From positions 11,029,331 through 11,093,330 of the forward strand of contig NC_084728.1 of the NCBI RefSeq assembly GCF_033807575.1: 64,000 bases of DNA, in the 5' to 3' direction. The notes under the pieces were generated by a model that was not told the origin of the DNA, did no database searches, and was given only the letters and a program-made list of their open reading frames with translations. The translations under genes and the position numbers were made by a program. The first letter of the stretch is position 1. Each line of letters starts with the position of its first letter. The stretch is from Cydia pomonella (Eukaryota > Arthropoda > Insecta > Lepidoptera > Tortricidae). Shown here piece by piece: positions 1 to 10,461 of the stretch.

Positions 1-344
1 AACAAGTGACAATTTCTCTTAAAATTGACTTAGTTTCAACGTAATTTTGATACCTCAACAATCTGCAACATTTGCTGAAACTTTTCTTATACATCATTTT
101 GTATAATTTACTACCATAATTTTTTGATGAATTTTTAAAAAGGTCCCTGCTCGTCACCTATTACCGGGGACGCACGCTTGCGACCTCATTATTAAAAGGC
201 AAGATGAAAAAACGTGCTAATAGAAACCAATACTTGTTATTTAGACATTACGTAACAAAAGGTGTACAATTTCAACGATCTGTCAATTTTAAATTTTTGC
301 TCTAAAATCGTTACCGGGCTCTTAAAGTATGTATACATCATAGT

Positions 345-420
345 AAAAAACTAAAAGCTTTGCTTAGTTTGGAACTAGGTTGATCTGTGTAAGATTTCCA
401 CTAATATTTATTTATTTTAC
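345..420 (+). repeat. Retroelement tail fragment
   Basis: The sequence around GCTTTGCTTAGTTTGG, ending in ATATTTATTTATTTTA, recurs at 36813-36880. Both end in an ATTT-rich tail, as expected for truncated SINE or LINE 3' ends. The family was not identified. Confidence 0.45.
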
Positions 421-944
421 TTTGCGACTCTTGTGTTTAAAATGCAACTTTCTCATCAGTATTTGAAAAGGCCAATTTGAGTTTTAGTTATTAGATCAGT
501 ATCGTATCGGAATCATATCTGATAACTCAAACTCGAATTGGCTTGGAAGAGAGCGTTTACCAGCTGGTGTGGTGAAAACATACATAAATAGTTAGGTAGG
601 GTGACTTGTTCATCAGTTAACCACCCCTTTTTAACGGTTATGTCTCAGAAATATCCAATGAATATAAATAACGCGTACCTGTGTACATTATTCGATAGAC
701 AATTTACATAGCTACAAATTTGCATTCAAGAAATTTGGATTTTCCTTATAGTTTACACATTACCTATTATTGTGTTTTTAGAAAAAATGGTTTTGGCTAA
801 GTGTCCACCATGTAGGACAGCATTAATAAGCTAGGAGGATTTCTAGAGTTAACCAAGTTGCACACATTTTATCACTTATTTGAATGTTATTAAGTATTTG
901 AAAGTAATAAACCCCACAAATTTAAAAACAAACGCAGTTTTCCT

Positions 945-1075
945 TAATACAATACAATACAAATCCTCTTCATTGCACAACCTCAAAATAACATTTACAG
1001 ATTACATGAAGACAGAGGTCACAACATGCGGTCGTATCGCTAAAGAGCGATCTCTACCAGACAACCTTTAGGTAG
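945..1075 (-). repeat. Truncated LINE 3' end, minus orientation
   Basis: Read on the minus strand, the stretch begins with GCTACCTAAAGGTTGTCTGG, contains the RNA-hairpin-like GATCGCT...AGCGATA, and ends in repeated GTATT. The same sequence lies on the plus strand at 62757-62900. It resembles a lepidopteran LINE 3' UTR that is usually found 5'-truncated. It overlaps a 63-codon open frame that I regard as spurious. Confidence 0.55.
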
Positions 1076-1557
1076 CGGAGAAGTGATAATTACAACGATA
1101 TACAAATAAAATTCTTGAAAATCAACGTTTTGTACTATCACCTCATCGACCGTAAACATTAGAACATTGTAACATAATCGTCGGCTGAGAATACAATTGT
1201 GCCACATTCATTTCGCAAAATCATTTCTTTAATAATTCCTAAAATAACAAAAAATATGCTATAAATGACAATTTATGTCATTCGGTTTATAAAAATATCT
1301 TTAAACTATAAATGTTGTGTCATATTCGTATTTTACGATAGAATAATTTACACTCTGTTAACAGAATATTATCACAAAAAATGTGACATATCTAAGTGTT
1401 ATGTCATACATTGTACGTTTAGAAGGTGGAAAAGAAATAAAACCGGCTCGTCAGGATCATTGCGGTACCGCACCGACGGGACCCAACCATTTGCTGCGCC
1501 CTGCAACACTCGACGCTAAAAGTACTACGGGATTCGAGTTTCCATCTACTTAACCAG

Positions 1558-1704
1558 CATTTGTCATAAAATTCACCATGTGTCATCTTGTCGGCAGTGT
1601 TTCGTGTGCGGAATGTATGAGGGCGGCATCCCGCAAGAGGACCACGTGTGCTCTGACTCCTTCCTATCACATTCCTACAGGAAGCACTGCAAGTTCCTCA
1701 ACAG
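1558..1704 (+). CDS. Orphan exon candidate, cysteine-rich
   Basis: An open frame without a stop reads through the motif CRQCFVC, then HVCSDSF and YRKHCKFLN, so seven cysteines fall in about 50 residues. A pyrimidine-bearing acceptor (TTCCATCTACTTAACCAG) precedes 1558. The exon would end at AACAG before GCAAGT, a non-canonical GC donor. The spacing is reminiscent of small secreted or GPI-anchored Ly6-like proteins, but no family is assigned. The end of this exon is the seed of the tandem array that follows, which strengthens the case that it was an exon. Its phase (two bases left over) does not match the best frame of the candidate exon at 3089-3186. The two may therefore not be spliced together, or the gene may be dead. 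Confidence 0.35.
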
Positions 1705-2440
1705 GCAAGTGTACTTGTATTGTACTTCATAACCCCGTGCCGGCGTCAGTGTATCGTGTGCGTGTTTGAGCTACCTGTCACACTCCGACAGGAAACAGTG
1801 CAACTTCCTCAACAGGCAAGTGTACTCGTATTGTACTTCATAACCCCGTGCCAGCGTCAGTGTCTCGTGTGTGTCACTCTCCGACAGGAAACAGTGCAAG
1901 TTCCTCAACAGGCAAGTGTACTCGTATTGCACTTCATAAGCCCGTGCCGGCATCAGTGTCTCGTGTGTGTCTACGAGCTACCTGTCACTCTCCGACAGGA
2001 AACAGTGCAAGTTCCTCAACAGGCAAGTGTACTCGTATTGCACTTCATAAGCCCGTGCCGGCGTCAGTGTATCGTGTGCGTGTTTGAGCTACCTGTTACA
2101 CTCCGACAGGAAACAGTGCAACTTCCTCAACAGGCAAGTGTACTCGTATTGTACTTCATAACCCCGTGCCAGCGTCAGTGTCTCGTGTGTGTCACTCTCC
2201 GACAGGAAACAGTGCAAGTTCCTCAACAGGCAAGTGTACTCGTATTGCACTTCATAAGCCCGTGCCGGCGTCAGTGTCTCGTGTGTGTCTACGAGCGACC
2301 TGCCACTCTCCGACAGGAAACAGTGCAAGTTCCTCAACAGGCAAGTGTACTCGTATTGCACTTCATAAGCCCGTGCCGGCGTCAGTGTCTCGTGTGTGTC
2401 TACGAACTACCTGTCACACTCCGACAGAAAACACTGTAAA
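1680..2440 (+). repeat. Higher-order tandem array of exon/donor copies
   Basis: The start of each monomer (GGAAACAGTGCAA or a variant) falls at 1680, 1791, 1887, 1998, 2109, 2205, 2316 and 2427. Monomers are therefore 111, 96, 111, 111, 96, 111 and 111 bp. The 111-96-111 pattern repeats, a 318-bp higher-order unit. The 96-bp monomers at 1791 and 2109 look identical. Each monomer contains a condensed copy of the exon at 1558-1704: its CGGCAGTG-like start and its KQCKFLN end, without the middle. This is followed by AACAG/GCAAGTG, the exon-intron junction. All lengths are multiples of three, so frames stay open on both strands; the 239-codon plus-strand frame is best read as a by-product. Confidence 0.9.
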
Positions 2441-3088
2441 GTCCTCAACGGGCAAATATCATGATTATGATTTACTAATACTATACTGCATTAGGTGTAC
2501 AGGCCACTGTCCACTCAGGCCTTACACTAAGGATTAAGGTTACGAATGTTTCAGGGAAGGTTGGCACGTGAATGGTAGCGGAGGGTTCTACATGTGGGGC
2601 GCCTGGACGGGCGGGTGCTCGCTTCGATTCACCGACATCACCAGTCAGTATACTGCAACCTTTATTTATGTCGTGGCCAGATCATAGAACTCGATAATTT
2701 CATGAAATTATACCATTTTAGAATTTATCACTTAGGTTTCACTTTTTATTATGTAGCCAACCGATCTTTTCATGAAATCATTGCTATTCTGTCTTGTCTG
2801 GCCACGAGTTCCACCACACATACATATATTAACCTTTTCGCCGCCACGCCAATGAAGTAATAAAGTGTCATCAACGCCACGTCAAAAATGGCACGTATAC
2901 AAACCTGACCAAAACCACGACTTGATATGATGTCGTGGCGTGTGGGGCACGAAATGTACTGACTTGAAATCACGATTTCACGGCATTAAATTTTAGTGAC
3001 CAATGTTATAGATTTTGTATATTAGTAAGTTTTTTATATGTACCACTTTGGAGTATTATAAACCTTAATGTAGTTTCGTTTCTTTCAG
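2441..3088. other. Non-coding interval between exon candidates
   Basis: No coding exon recognised. The interval is AT-rich, and a good acceptor (GTTTCTTTCAG) closes it at 3088. Confidence 0.5.
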
Positions 3089-3186
3089 CCGTGTACCACC
3101 AGCGCACGTGTCGGAACAACGTCAACCCGGCTTTGGGCAGCCACTACGTCAGTCGACGGATGGCAAAGTTGGAGTATGCTCTCAGA
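3089..3186 (+). CDS. Orphan exon candidate with strong splice sites
   Basis: A strong acceptor (TAGTTTCGTTTCTTTCAG) precedes the exon and a perfect GTAAGT donor follows. It is GC-richer than its surroundings. One frame (starting VYHQRTCRNN, ending KLEYALR) is open and the most protein-like. It needs one base from the previous exon and ends in phase 0. The other two frames give Pro/Gln-rich or Thr/Ser-rich text. No family is recognised. It could be an exon of the same gene as the cysteine-rich exon upstream, or a relic. Confidence 0.4.
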
Positions 3187-4868
3187 GTAAGTCGTGTCCC
3201 GGCTCAGGGCCGCTCGTCCACGATCCTATTTCGTCACCTTCTTAACTTATTATTATTATTAATCGTATGGCATGCATAAAGAAGGCAATCAAAGTATAGC
3301 TTTAAGGTCGCTAAGCCACCTTATCATTTAACTAACTTATCATTTGGTCCACTGTACTGATTCGCCAACATTCCTAAATCGTCACTCATCAACATTCCTA
3401 TGTGGTCCTTAGTGCTTACTCGTCCACATTCCTAGATATGGTCCACTATGCTGGCGTTATTGGAGGTCAAAATAACAGGCCGAAAAAGCTTTTCAGTTGA
3501 AAAAAAAGCAATGCCAAGTAAATATAAAGTGCAGGAGTGGTACAATAATGTTTAAGTGTCAAACCAGAGGCTAACCGAGGGTTAAAAAATCGATCCATCT
3601 AGATTTTATTGTTTGTAATATTCGCTTTTGAGTGTTTTCAAATATGAAACTCAATATTCATAACATACTTTAATTGGTTTGGGAGTCTCCAATCCGCATA
3701 TATTGTGCCAAATTGGCTACGTATGTTGCCACCATAGAGAAATAAGAAGTAAGAGTGCTCACTCCATACATCAGTGTTGGTACCAAAACGCTTATTATTT
3801 TCGTAGTTGACACTCGACTCGACAGCTAGCATCGATCGAGTAGTGGAATTATCATTACCGCTACTTGACAATAGATGTCGCGAAGAACGAAAAGTCTAAT
3901 TCTTATATTATAACCGGATTAACTGGAACTTTATTTTCAACTCCTTCTACTTGTAATATTTATCCAAATTAGCTCCGGCTTTCCAAGCAGCACTGAAAAA
4001 TACTTTTATTTTGTCGACAGAGAGAGTCAGACGCCTGTCTCGCTTCCCCGACGGCTACTCTCGTCCCTCTATCGCGTGGCATCTCGCTCTTCTCGCGCTT
4101 CCACGTGTGCGTCTGCTCAAAGAACTACTGCAATCGTGCTGGACGATTTTATACCGTGTTTCAATGGAGTACGATCGGTTTTGCATTGAGTATACTGGTT
4201 TATGGAGTTTTGCAGAGGAAATTGATCTTTTGACCAGTTTAAATGCAAGGTTACGGTTTTAATATATGACGAAACTGCTTTAAAGAGGACGCGTAAGTCC
4301 CTGTCAGTCGCAGGATGCTGTTGGGCCTGCTGCGTACCCGCTGCGTGCCTGCTTCGCGCGTGCGTGCCGCATATGTGCGTGCGTGCGTATGTGCGTGCCG
4401 CGTGTGTGCGTGCCGCGTGTGTGCGTCCCGCGTGCGTGCGTGTGTGTGGTACTATGATATTGTAATTGGTTTAATAATGGTAAAATAGCCAATTAACCGA
4501 ATTCAACAGAATCATGTTTGAGTGTCATTATCAGATAAATGTTTTTGATGTGTTTTTGTGGCAAAATAAAGTGATTGACAAAACGCAATATCGACATGTC
4601 TGTTATCGATATTACCGTAGCGTTATAGATATTTTAAATATTGTATATTGTTAGATCTTCTTTGATATATTGATCGTTTTATATTCTTTTGGCACTGTAT
4701 AGTTGTATACTACAGTTTACGTTTTTTTTTAATTTATTTTTAAGTATAAATATATCTGATAAAGAAATTTAGTACCGATTTGTCGTTGATTTGCATTATT
4801 GAAATTTCTCGGTAATATACAGCAAGTAGCAGTTACATCTGACTTATCGATAACAGATTTATCGATTT
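3187..4868. other. Non-coding interval with simple repeat
   Basis: No gene recognised. At 4011-4262 an 83-codon frame follows a possible acceptor (GTCGACAG at 4019), but it has no recognisable protein character. Confidence 0.4.
4335..4447. repeat. GTGCGTGC-type low-complexity tract
   Basis: Imperfect repetition of GCGTGC, GTGTGCGT and CCGCGT units over about 110 bp. The reverse strand reads as His/Thr/Arg repeats, an artefact of the simple sequence. Confidence 0.8.
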
Positions 4869-5152
4869 AAACTAATACAAACTCTACTGTTTACACTCAC
4901 GTGTTTTTAAAAACTCGCGCGAGATGTTTCGGAGAGCCTAGGTCTCCTTTCTCAAGCACTAATGGTGCGAGCAACGTTCACGACGGCCGTGCTTCGCGTA
5001 CTGCTCCACGCCGCGTCGCACGCTGCGCGCGCGCTGAGAGAACCGGTTGGAGAAGGTCTTGCGCTGTCGTATTAAGCGGGCAAAGTGGTTTGGGTTCGAA
5101 ACATGTCGCGCGAGTGACTAAAAACACGTGAGTGTAAACCGTAGAATTAGTT
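4869..5152. mobile_element. MITE-like element with long terminal inverted repeats
   Basis: The left arm GTTTACACTCACGTGTTTTT (from 4889), continuing to ACTCGCGCGA and ATGTTTCG, is matched in reverse complement up to 5139. The match extends outward through CTAC and AAACTAAT on both sides with a 6-bp gap. The arms are therefore about 50-60 bp and imperfect. The interior is short and unusually GC-rich. No transposase is present. I could not fix a target-site duplication. Confidence 0.75.
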
Positions 5153-5778
5153 TAATGTTAGTATGTCTCACGACATCGACAGTTTAGATTAGATTTATCG
5201 ATGTTTTATTTCCTCAAACACTTGTTTTTTCCACAAAAAACTTCTATGTCTGGGCATTATAAACGTCATAATTTCATAGAAATTTAATATCCATGATGAC
5301 AATAACACACTTAGTCGTTGAAAATGCTTCGCAGTGTTAGCTTGGTATGACTATTTGCCTCTACGAAACATTTTCCTAAAATACTGAGCTAAGCTACGCT
5401 CAGTATTTTAGAAATAAATTATAGGATGCTAAACGATTTTGTAATATATATTGTATTGAGTTCAGTTTTGTATTTGATATTTTTAATTTAAATATATACT
5501 TATATACTTGTGACAAATGGTTTTGTTTGTATTTCGCCTAACGTAAATAAGCTAATTTTAACTAAAAAAAAAATTCCGTAAGACACAGACATATTAAATA
5601 TATTCAACCGGGTCACTCACATATTCTAAGTTCTAAACATGTTTCGCTCCATAACGAGGACCATCTTCAAAGAAAGCACACGTTGTGGACCGATGCAGAC
5701 CGCGGGTTGCAGCTCTCCGTAACCGATTGCTCGACCTGCCCGGCGCGGGCGACGGCGGCGGCAGGGGATGCGAACGAT
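5153..5778. other. Non-coding interval
   Basis: No gene is seen. It contains a short palindrome around ATACTGAGCTAAGCTACGCTCAGTAT (5381-5407) and a GC-rich patch at 5695-5770 without clear splice sites. Confidence 0.45.
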
Positions 5779-6017
5779 ATCAAAGAGAATTTGAATAGAG
5801 GTGGATTGTCAAAGTAAATTTTGTAGCCACAGTATATTTACTGCCATCTTTCGACACATGAAGTTTCACTTTTTTATATTTAACACATATCAGCGAAAGA
5901 ATAAGGATAAAAAAAGAAATGTCGTTCTAAAACTTTTAATAATGTGTCGAATGATGGCAGTACTGTGGCTTCATAGTTTTCTTTGACAATCCACCTCTAT
6001 TTCAAATTCTCTTTGAT
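5779..6017. mobile_element. MITE-like element, about 80-bp inverted repeats
   Basis: ATCAAAGAGAATTTGAATAG at the left is mirrored by AAATTCTCTTTGAT at the right. The arms continue through AGAGGTGGATTGTCAAAG, GCCACAGTA, TGCCATC and TTCGACACAT. The element can fold almost completely on itself. A relative with the same arm sequence is at 44104-44456. The 61-codon frame inside is not a gene. Confidence 0.8.
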
Positions 6018-6779
6018 GATATATACCTTAGTTCTGTCTGATAGAGCCCGTCTAAACTACTTTTCACCGATTTAAATAAGAACCAAGTGGGGAGTGAGGG
6101 AAATTTCACATCAATGATGACATAGCCACACTTTGTCGTCGCAAATCAATGTAGAGCTTTGGTACCACTCGAGATTCACGACGAAGTATTTTAATGTTTT
6201 TTTTATTTATTCATTAAGCTAAAATTCAGCTATTGCTAATTTGTCTAATTGCCTAACAGTCTGGAGCTCAAAATAACATAACAAATTTATGTCTGATACC
6301 TATTTCTTCTTTAAAAATATGGCTTCCATCAAATCTTTGATGATTTTGCCAATGTCAAGTGTGTTCATAGACCATGTTGTTGTTTGGTAGTTGCTTTTAA
6401 GTGTGCTCGTAGAGCATGACGTTGTTCGGTAGGTAGGTAGTTGCTCTTAGTAAAGAGATAGCTGGACTTTACTAAAGCGACGATGGATTGCCTTTACATT
6501 AGCTGCACAAATCCACGATAGTTCACTGCATAATAAGCTATCAATATGACACTTAAAACAATATTACAAAAAAATAACAAAAATATTCTCGACACGTCTT
6601 CGCCATCTAGAATCTCAAAGACAATCCTCTTAATATCTATTCAAGTAGGTTACGCCAATTTTCGGGACACGAAATACCACAGAAGCGTTGAATCGATAAA
6701 ATTCAAAATGGCTGCCGGCGCGCCCACCTGTCGGATCTTGCCTATTTTAAACGACTTAACTTCTCTGCCTTCGTAAGCA
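6018..6779. other. Non-coding interval
   Basis: No exon or recognisable element family here. Confidence 0.4.
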
Positions 6780-7000
6780 GTTACGCTGTTTTAGAATGGC
6801 CTAATGCAGCAGTGCACGTTTGTAAAAGTCGTATCTTCTCTGCATTTCGTTTTGCGTTAAGACATTTTAGAATGGCGTAATGTAGGAAATATTTATTATA
6901 AAGGTCGTATCGTATTTGCTTTGTGAACGCAGTTACGCCATTTTGGAGTGGTGAATGAGAGTGGGTCGTCATTGGTGCGCGCACCTGAATTTTATATTAT
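6780..7000. repeat. 76-bp tandem repeat, three degenerate copies
   Basis: The motif TTTTAGAATGGC (third copy TTTTGGAGTGG) recurs at 6789, 6865 and 6941, exactly 76 bp apart. Each copy is preceded by a TTACGC/GCGTTA-like box and followed by AAAAGTCGTAT or AAAGGTCGTAT. The copies are diverged. Confidence 0.65.
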
Positions 7001-7074
7001 GTGGTAAATAAAATAACCGCGTATACAGTGGGGGCTGAATTAGATGTTTTCCATAGGCTGAGCGATCCATTTTA

Positions 7075-7325
7075 GCCAAAGAGAATTGATTGTAATAAAT
7101 TGAATTGAATTGTAATAGAGAGGTACCTACAGACTACAGTCTAAGAAAATACGTAATACTTAGTACCTCTTAGTTTGACCACATGACATCCTAATAGCAT
7201 GACAGCGCTGTGTTGTGATATTATGAATTGTCAAACGTCAACTTTCGACAATCAGAGTTACTACAAAATGTATGGAGCTGTACAGCGCCTCGTTTACCTG
7301 TCAAATTCGAAGTACGAAATCGTCT
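7075..7325 (-). repeat. Interspersed non-autonomous element, copy A
   Basis: The reverse complement aligns with 19095-19312. Both share AGGTAAAC, GGCGCTGTAC, TAACTCTGATT, AAAGTTGA.GTTTGACAATTC, GTCAAACTAAG, TAC.TAGAC and CCTCTCTATTACAAT followed by CTCTTTG. It carries no coding capacity. Confidence 0.7.
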
Positions 7326-7573
7326 TATCGTTAATCAATGTATTTTTGATTTTAGCAGATAGAGATAAAGTCAGACAAAGTTAATTCTGCAGTGAGTTTG
7401 ATATATTCTAGAGCGTGGAAGCGTGCGTGGTGTTATCATGCACATCAAATGTCTATGAAATTATGATGTTTTGAAATAACACTTCCACACTCTGCGCTAT
7501 CAAATACGCTGCAGAGTTAGCTTGAACTATTTTTGTATTATTTTGAAAGTCTGCGAGCGATACTACACATTTT

Positions 7574-7830
7574 TAGGGTTCCGTAGCCAAATGGCAAAAA
7601 ACGGAACCATACTGTTGAAACTTGTTTAGTAGATGTTGTATTCTGTGAACCGCATTAAGATTTTCACACAAAAATAGCAAAAAAAACAATAAATTATGGG
7701 GGTTCCCCATACTAACAACTGAAACTCAATTTTTTTTTCATCAAACCCATACGTGTGGGGTATCTATGGGTAGGTCTTCAAAAAGGATATTGAGGTTTCT
7801 AATTTTTTCTACCAGTCAACCATTGGGTCA
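7574..7830 (-). repeat. GGGTTCCGT-type repeat, truncated copy
   Basis: It begins TTTTTAGGGTTCCGTAGCCAAATGGCAAAAAACGG read inward and runs to the GATATTGAGGTTTCTAAT segment. It is the reverse complement of the right part of the copy at 8976-9424, including the GGGGTATCTATGG box. Confidence 0.75.
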
Positions 7831-8975
7831 AACAGAGACAATATGTTGGTGTAGGTATTTTGTGAGGTGGCCTTCGATTGTAAGGCGGCTAGGTTGTGTG
7901 ACCTATGTTAACGGCTCCAATTTGGGACATTTAAGAGAAAATTTAGAGTATTTTTGTTATTTCACCCACATCTGTACAATTTTTCTATTTTTTCTATGTA
8001 TTTAATGAAAGCTACTGCAATTGGTTTCAATATTATTAACCAATTTATGGATGGGATGTATGGCGTCATTAATTTTCAAACTAAGAAATATCAATGAAAA
8101 ATTAAACGTAAGCAGCTTTTTGGCTCTTGTTTATGGTACAATGTCAGCGTTTATAAACTGATGGTAAATACTTGATTTACAGGATTTGTCTATACCATCC
8201 CATTACTGGTGCCTGTTCCATTCATAGCCTTCATAGGGGTGTTTACTATGTATACTTTACTCTTTGGACTGTCGTAACGCCTCTAAGCAGGTGCTGCCCT
8301 CTGACGCACGCACGCTCTCTTGCTCGCCCTAAGGCCAGCCATCTAGCGGCCTGAACCTCAATCTAAGCGGTTAAACTTGCTGTTATAGGGAGCGTGCATG
8401 AACTGTAGGAGGCAGCACAGGGGCCGTCAGATTTTTGGCGCGAGGCGTAAATGTGACGTTTATTGTTCCGATGTAGCCCACAAGATAGCAGAACCTACTA
8501 TGCACAAGAAAACACGAGACGTGTAACTGTGCAAGTTTATGGTTCCATCGCGCACGGTCCCTATACGTCGCGTTTACAAACAGTGTCCCCCACTGTTCAT
8601 GCACGAATGAACCGTGACACTAAGGAGTTTTTCACAGGAAAACTAGGTGGCGATGCTGAGCATCGCACTTTATCGCAGTTAAAGTAAATATTACAGCTGC
8701 CAGCTGGACACTTTAAATAGCAACAGTTCTCACATAATTCCTCTTGCCTCTACGCTCCATACATCGCGAGAAATCGCCTGTAATATTGTACCAAAGAGCA
8801 TATAATCACTACATTTTATTGTACGAGCAAGGTTAGGAGGATGGGATGGTCGAATACAGACGACGACAAGATCTAGAAAGCTGCATTATAATTTTGGTAT
8901 ACGTGCGAATCTACTTTTAGAGCATCACAAATCTGTCCATGACATTTAAATTTCGTTGTAAAATTTCATGTTTAA
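7831..8975. other. Non-coding interval
   Basis: No gene was recognised. A moderately GC-rich patch (8270-8620) has short mirrored ends (GTGCATGAAC / GTTCATGCAC at about 8393 and 8596) and may be another decayed element. Confidence 0.4.
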
Positions 8976-9424
8976 AAAACCGGGCAAGTGCGAGTCGGAC
9001 TCGCGCACGAAGGGTTCCGTACCATTTATGACGTATTAAAAAAACTACTTACTAGATCTCATTTTACCACTTTGGAAGTGTCTCTCGCGCAAACTATTCA
9101 GTTTAGAAAAAAATGATATTAGAAACCTCAATATCATTTTTAAATACCTATCCATAGATACCCCACACGTATGGATTTGATGAAAAAAGATTTTTCGAGT
9201 TTCAGTTCTAAGTATGGGGAACCCCCAAAATTTATTGTTTTTTTTCTATGTTTGTGTAAAAATCCAAATGCGGTTCATAGAATACATCTACTTACCAAGT
9301 TTGAACAGTATAGCTCTTATAGTTTCGGAAAAAAGTGGCGGTGACATAATCGGACAGATAGACGGACATGACGAATCTATAAGGGTTCCGTTTTTTGCCA
9401 TTTGGCTACGGAACCCTAAAAATG
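8976..9424 (+). repeat. GGGTTCCGT-type repeat, near-complete copy
   Basis: It starts AAAAACCGGGCAAGTGCGAG, soon reaches AAGGGTTCCGTACC, and ends ATAAGGGTTCCGTTTTTTGC then TACGGAACCCTAAAAAT. The outer boxes GGGTTCCGTA and TACGGAACCC are inverted. Other copies in this window are at 26142-26838 and 27448-28028. This is an abundant lepidopteran interspersed repeat; I do not assign its class. Confidence 0.8.
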
Positions 9425-10432
9425 ACCTTTCTATGATTGAGTTTAAAATGTTCACCTCTAAATAATGGCTTTTCTATATTTGAGTTAGGAAGATGGTAAA
9501 ACATTCAAGGCCCCAGCTATTAAACAAGCTATTTATTTTTAGATCTAGGTTTTAAGTTTTGCAGTTTAGTTAATTATTTATTAATTAATTGTTCAATTTA
9601 TTTAATTGTGTAGTCTATATTAAACTTAACTCTAGATTTTTTGTTAACTCTAGCGACATTTTGAGATACTGAAATGACTCAAAACTATCAGTCAAAAAGT
9701 AGATTAGCCACAACACAACGCCGCGCCCGCGAGAATTGACAATGTTGCAGATGACATTCAATAGGTACCCAAACATTTTTACAGTTTAGTTATTTGCGTA
9801 TGAAAACAGCCACCCTATTTATGATTTCAAAACGTTAAATAGGACTTGGTTGACCGTTACAGCCACAAAATTGTGAGTCCTTAGAAGTGATTTAATAGAT
9901 TAATAAAATAATCTTAAAACTAGATGGTTAAACACATCACAGACAGAACAGGACAGATGGACAGGAGAAGTGGAGAGCTGACATAGCCTCCTAAGGCGCA
10001 TACATACGAATGAAAAATACAAAATTTGCCACTGAAATTTTAACCTATAGTGCAGGGAATAGAGTTGATTTTGTTTTGTTTGAAAAATGATCGAAACAGC
10101 AAATGCAACTCTGTGCCAATTAAATATGACTTAATTTTTATCGAACTAGAAAAGTACTATAAGTAGGCCCTTGGGCCTTGAGAGGATAGGGAAAATTAGC
10201 AAGCGGAGTTACGATCTTCAGCAGTGAGGGACTGACTTAGAAGAAAAGAAGATGGCTAAACTGTTTATATTATGTTTTCTTTGTTCAGTCAACTGCAGAG
10301 TGCAGAGGTATCTGCTTACCTACGAAATGTGACTAGATATTTATGTACCATTTTAAGGGCTAGCTTTTGGTATATAGTCACTGCTGGGGACATTTTAGGC
10401 TAAAATGAAATGTAAGGCCTTCCATAAAAGCG
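9425..10432. other. AKR1 3' flank, no gene seen
   Basis: AT-rich sequence downstream of AKR1 with no exon or recognised repeat boundary. Confidence 0.45.
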
Positions 10433-10438
10433 TTTAAT
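10433..10438 (-). promoter_or_regulatory. Candidate AKR1 poly(A) signal (ATTAAA)
   Basis: On the minus strand ATTAAA lies about 24 nt beyond the AKR1 stop codon. It is a common variant of AATAAA. The resulting 3' UTR would be very short, so a more distal site is possible. Confidence 0.35.
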
Positions 10439-10461
10439 AAAAAAAAGTACAGAAAAAATCC

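Larger units (their letters stand above)
1..1557. other. Non-coding AT-rich stretch
   Basis: No exon with plausible splice sites and protein-like sequence was recognised here. It holds two repeat fragments, listed separately (345-420 and 945-1075). The short open frames look like chance. Confidence 0.5.

Noticed and set aside
1720..2439. 239-codon open frame over the tandem array as a repeat protein
   Set aside because: Frames are open on both strands simply because all monomer lengths are multiples of three and the monomer lacks stops. The coding frame of the parental exon is a different one and ends in stops within the array.
1680..2440. CRISPR-like array
   Set aside because: No distinct spacers, eukaryotic context, and the whole monomer is conserved.
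4011..4262. 83-codon exon after a GTCGACAG acceptor
   Set aside because: No protein-like features, no donor in frame and no partner exon.
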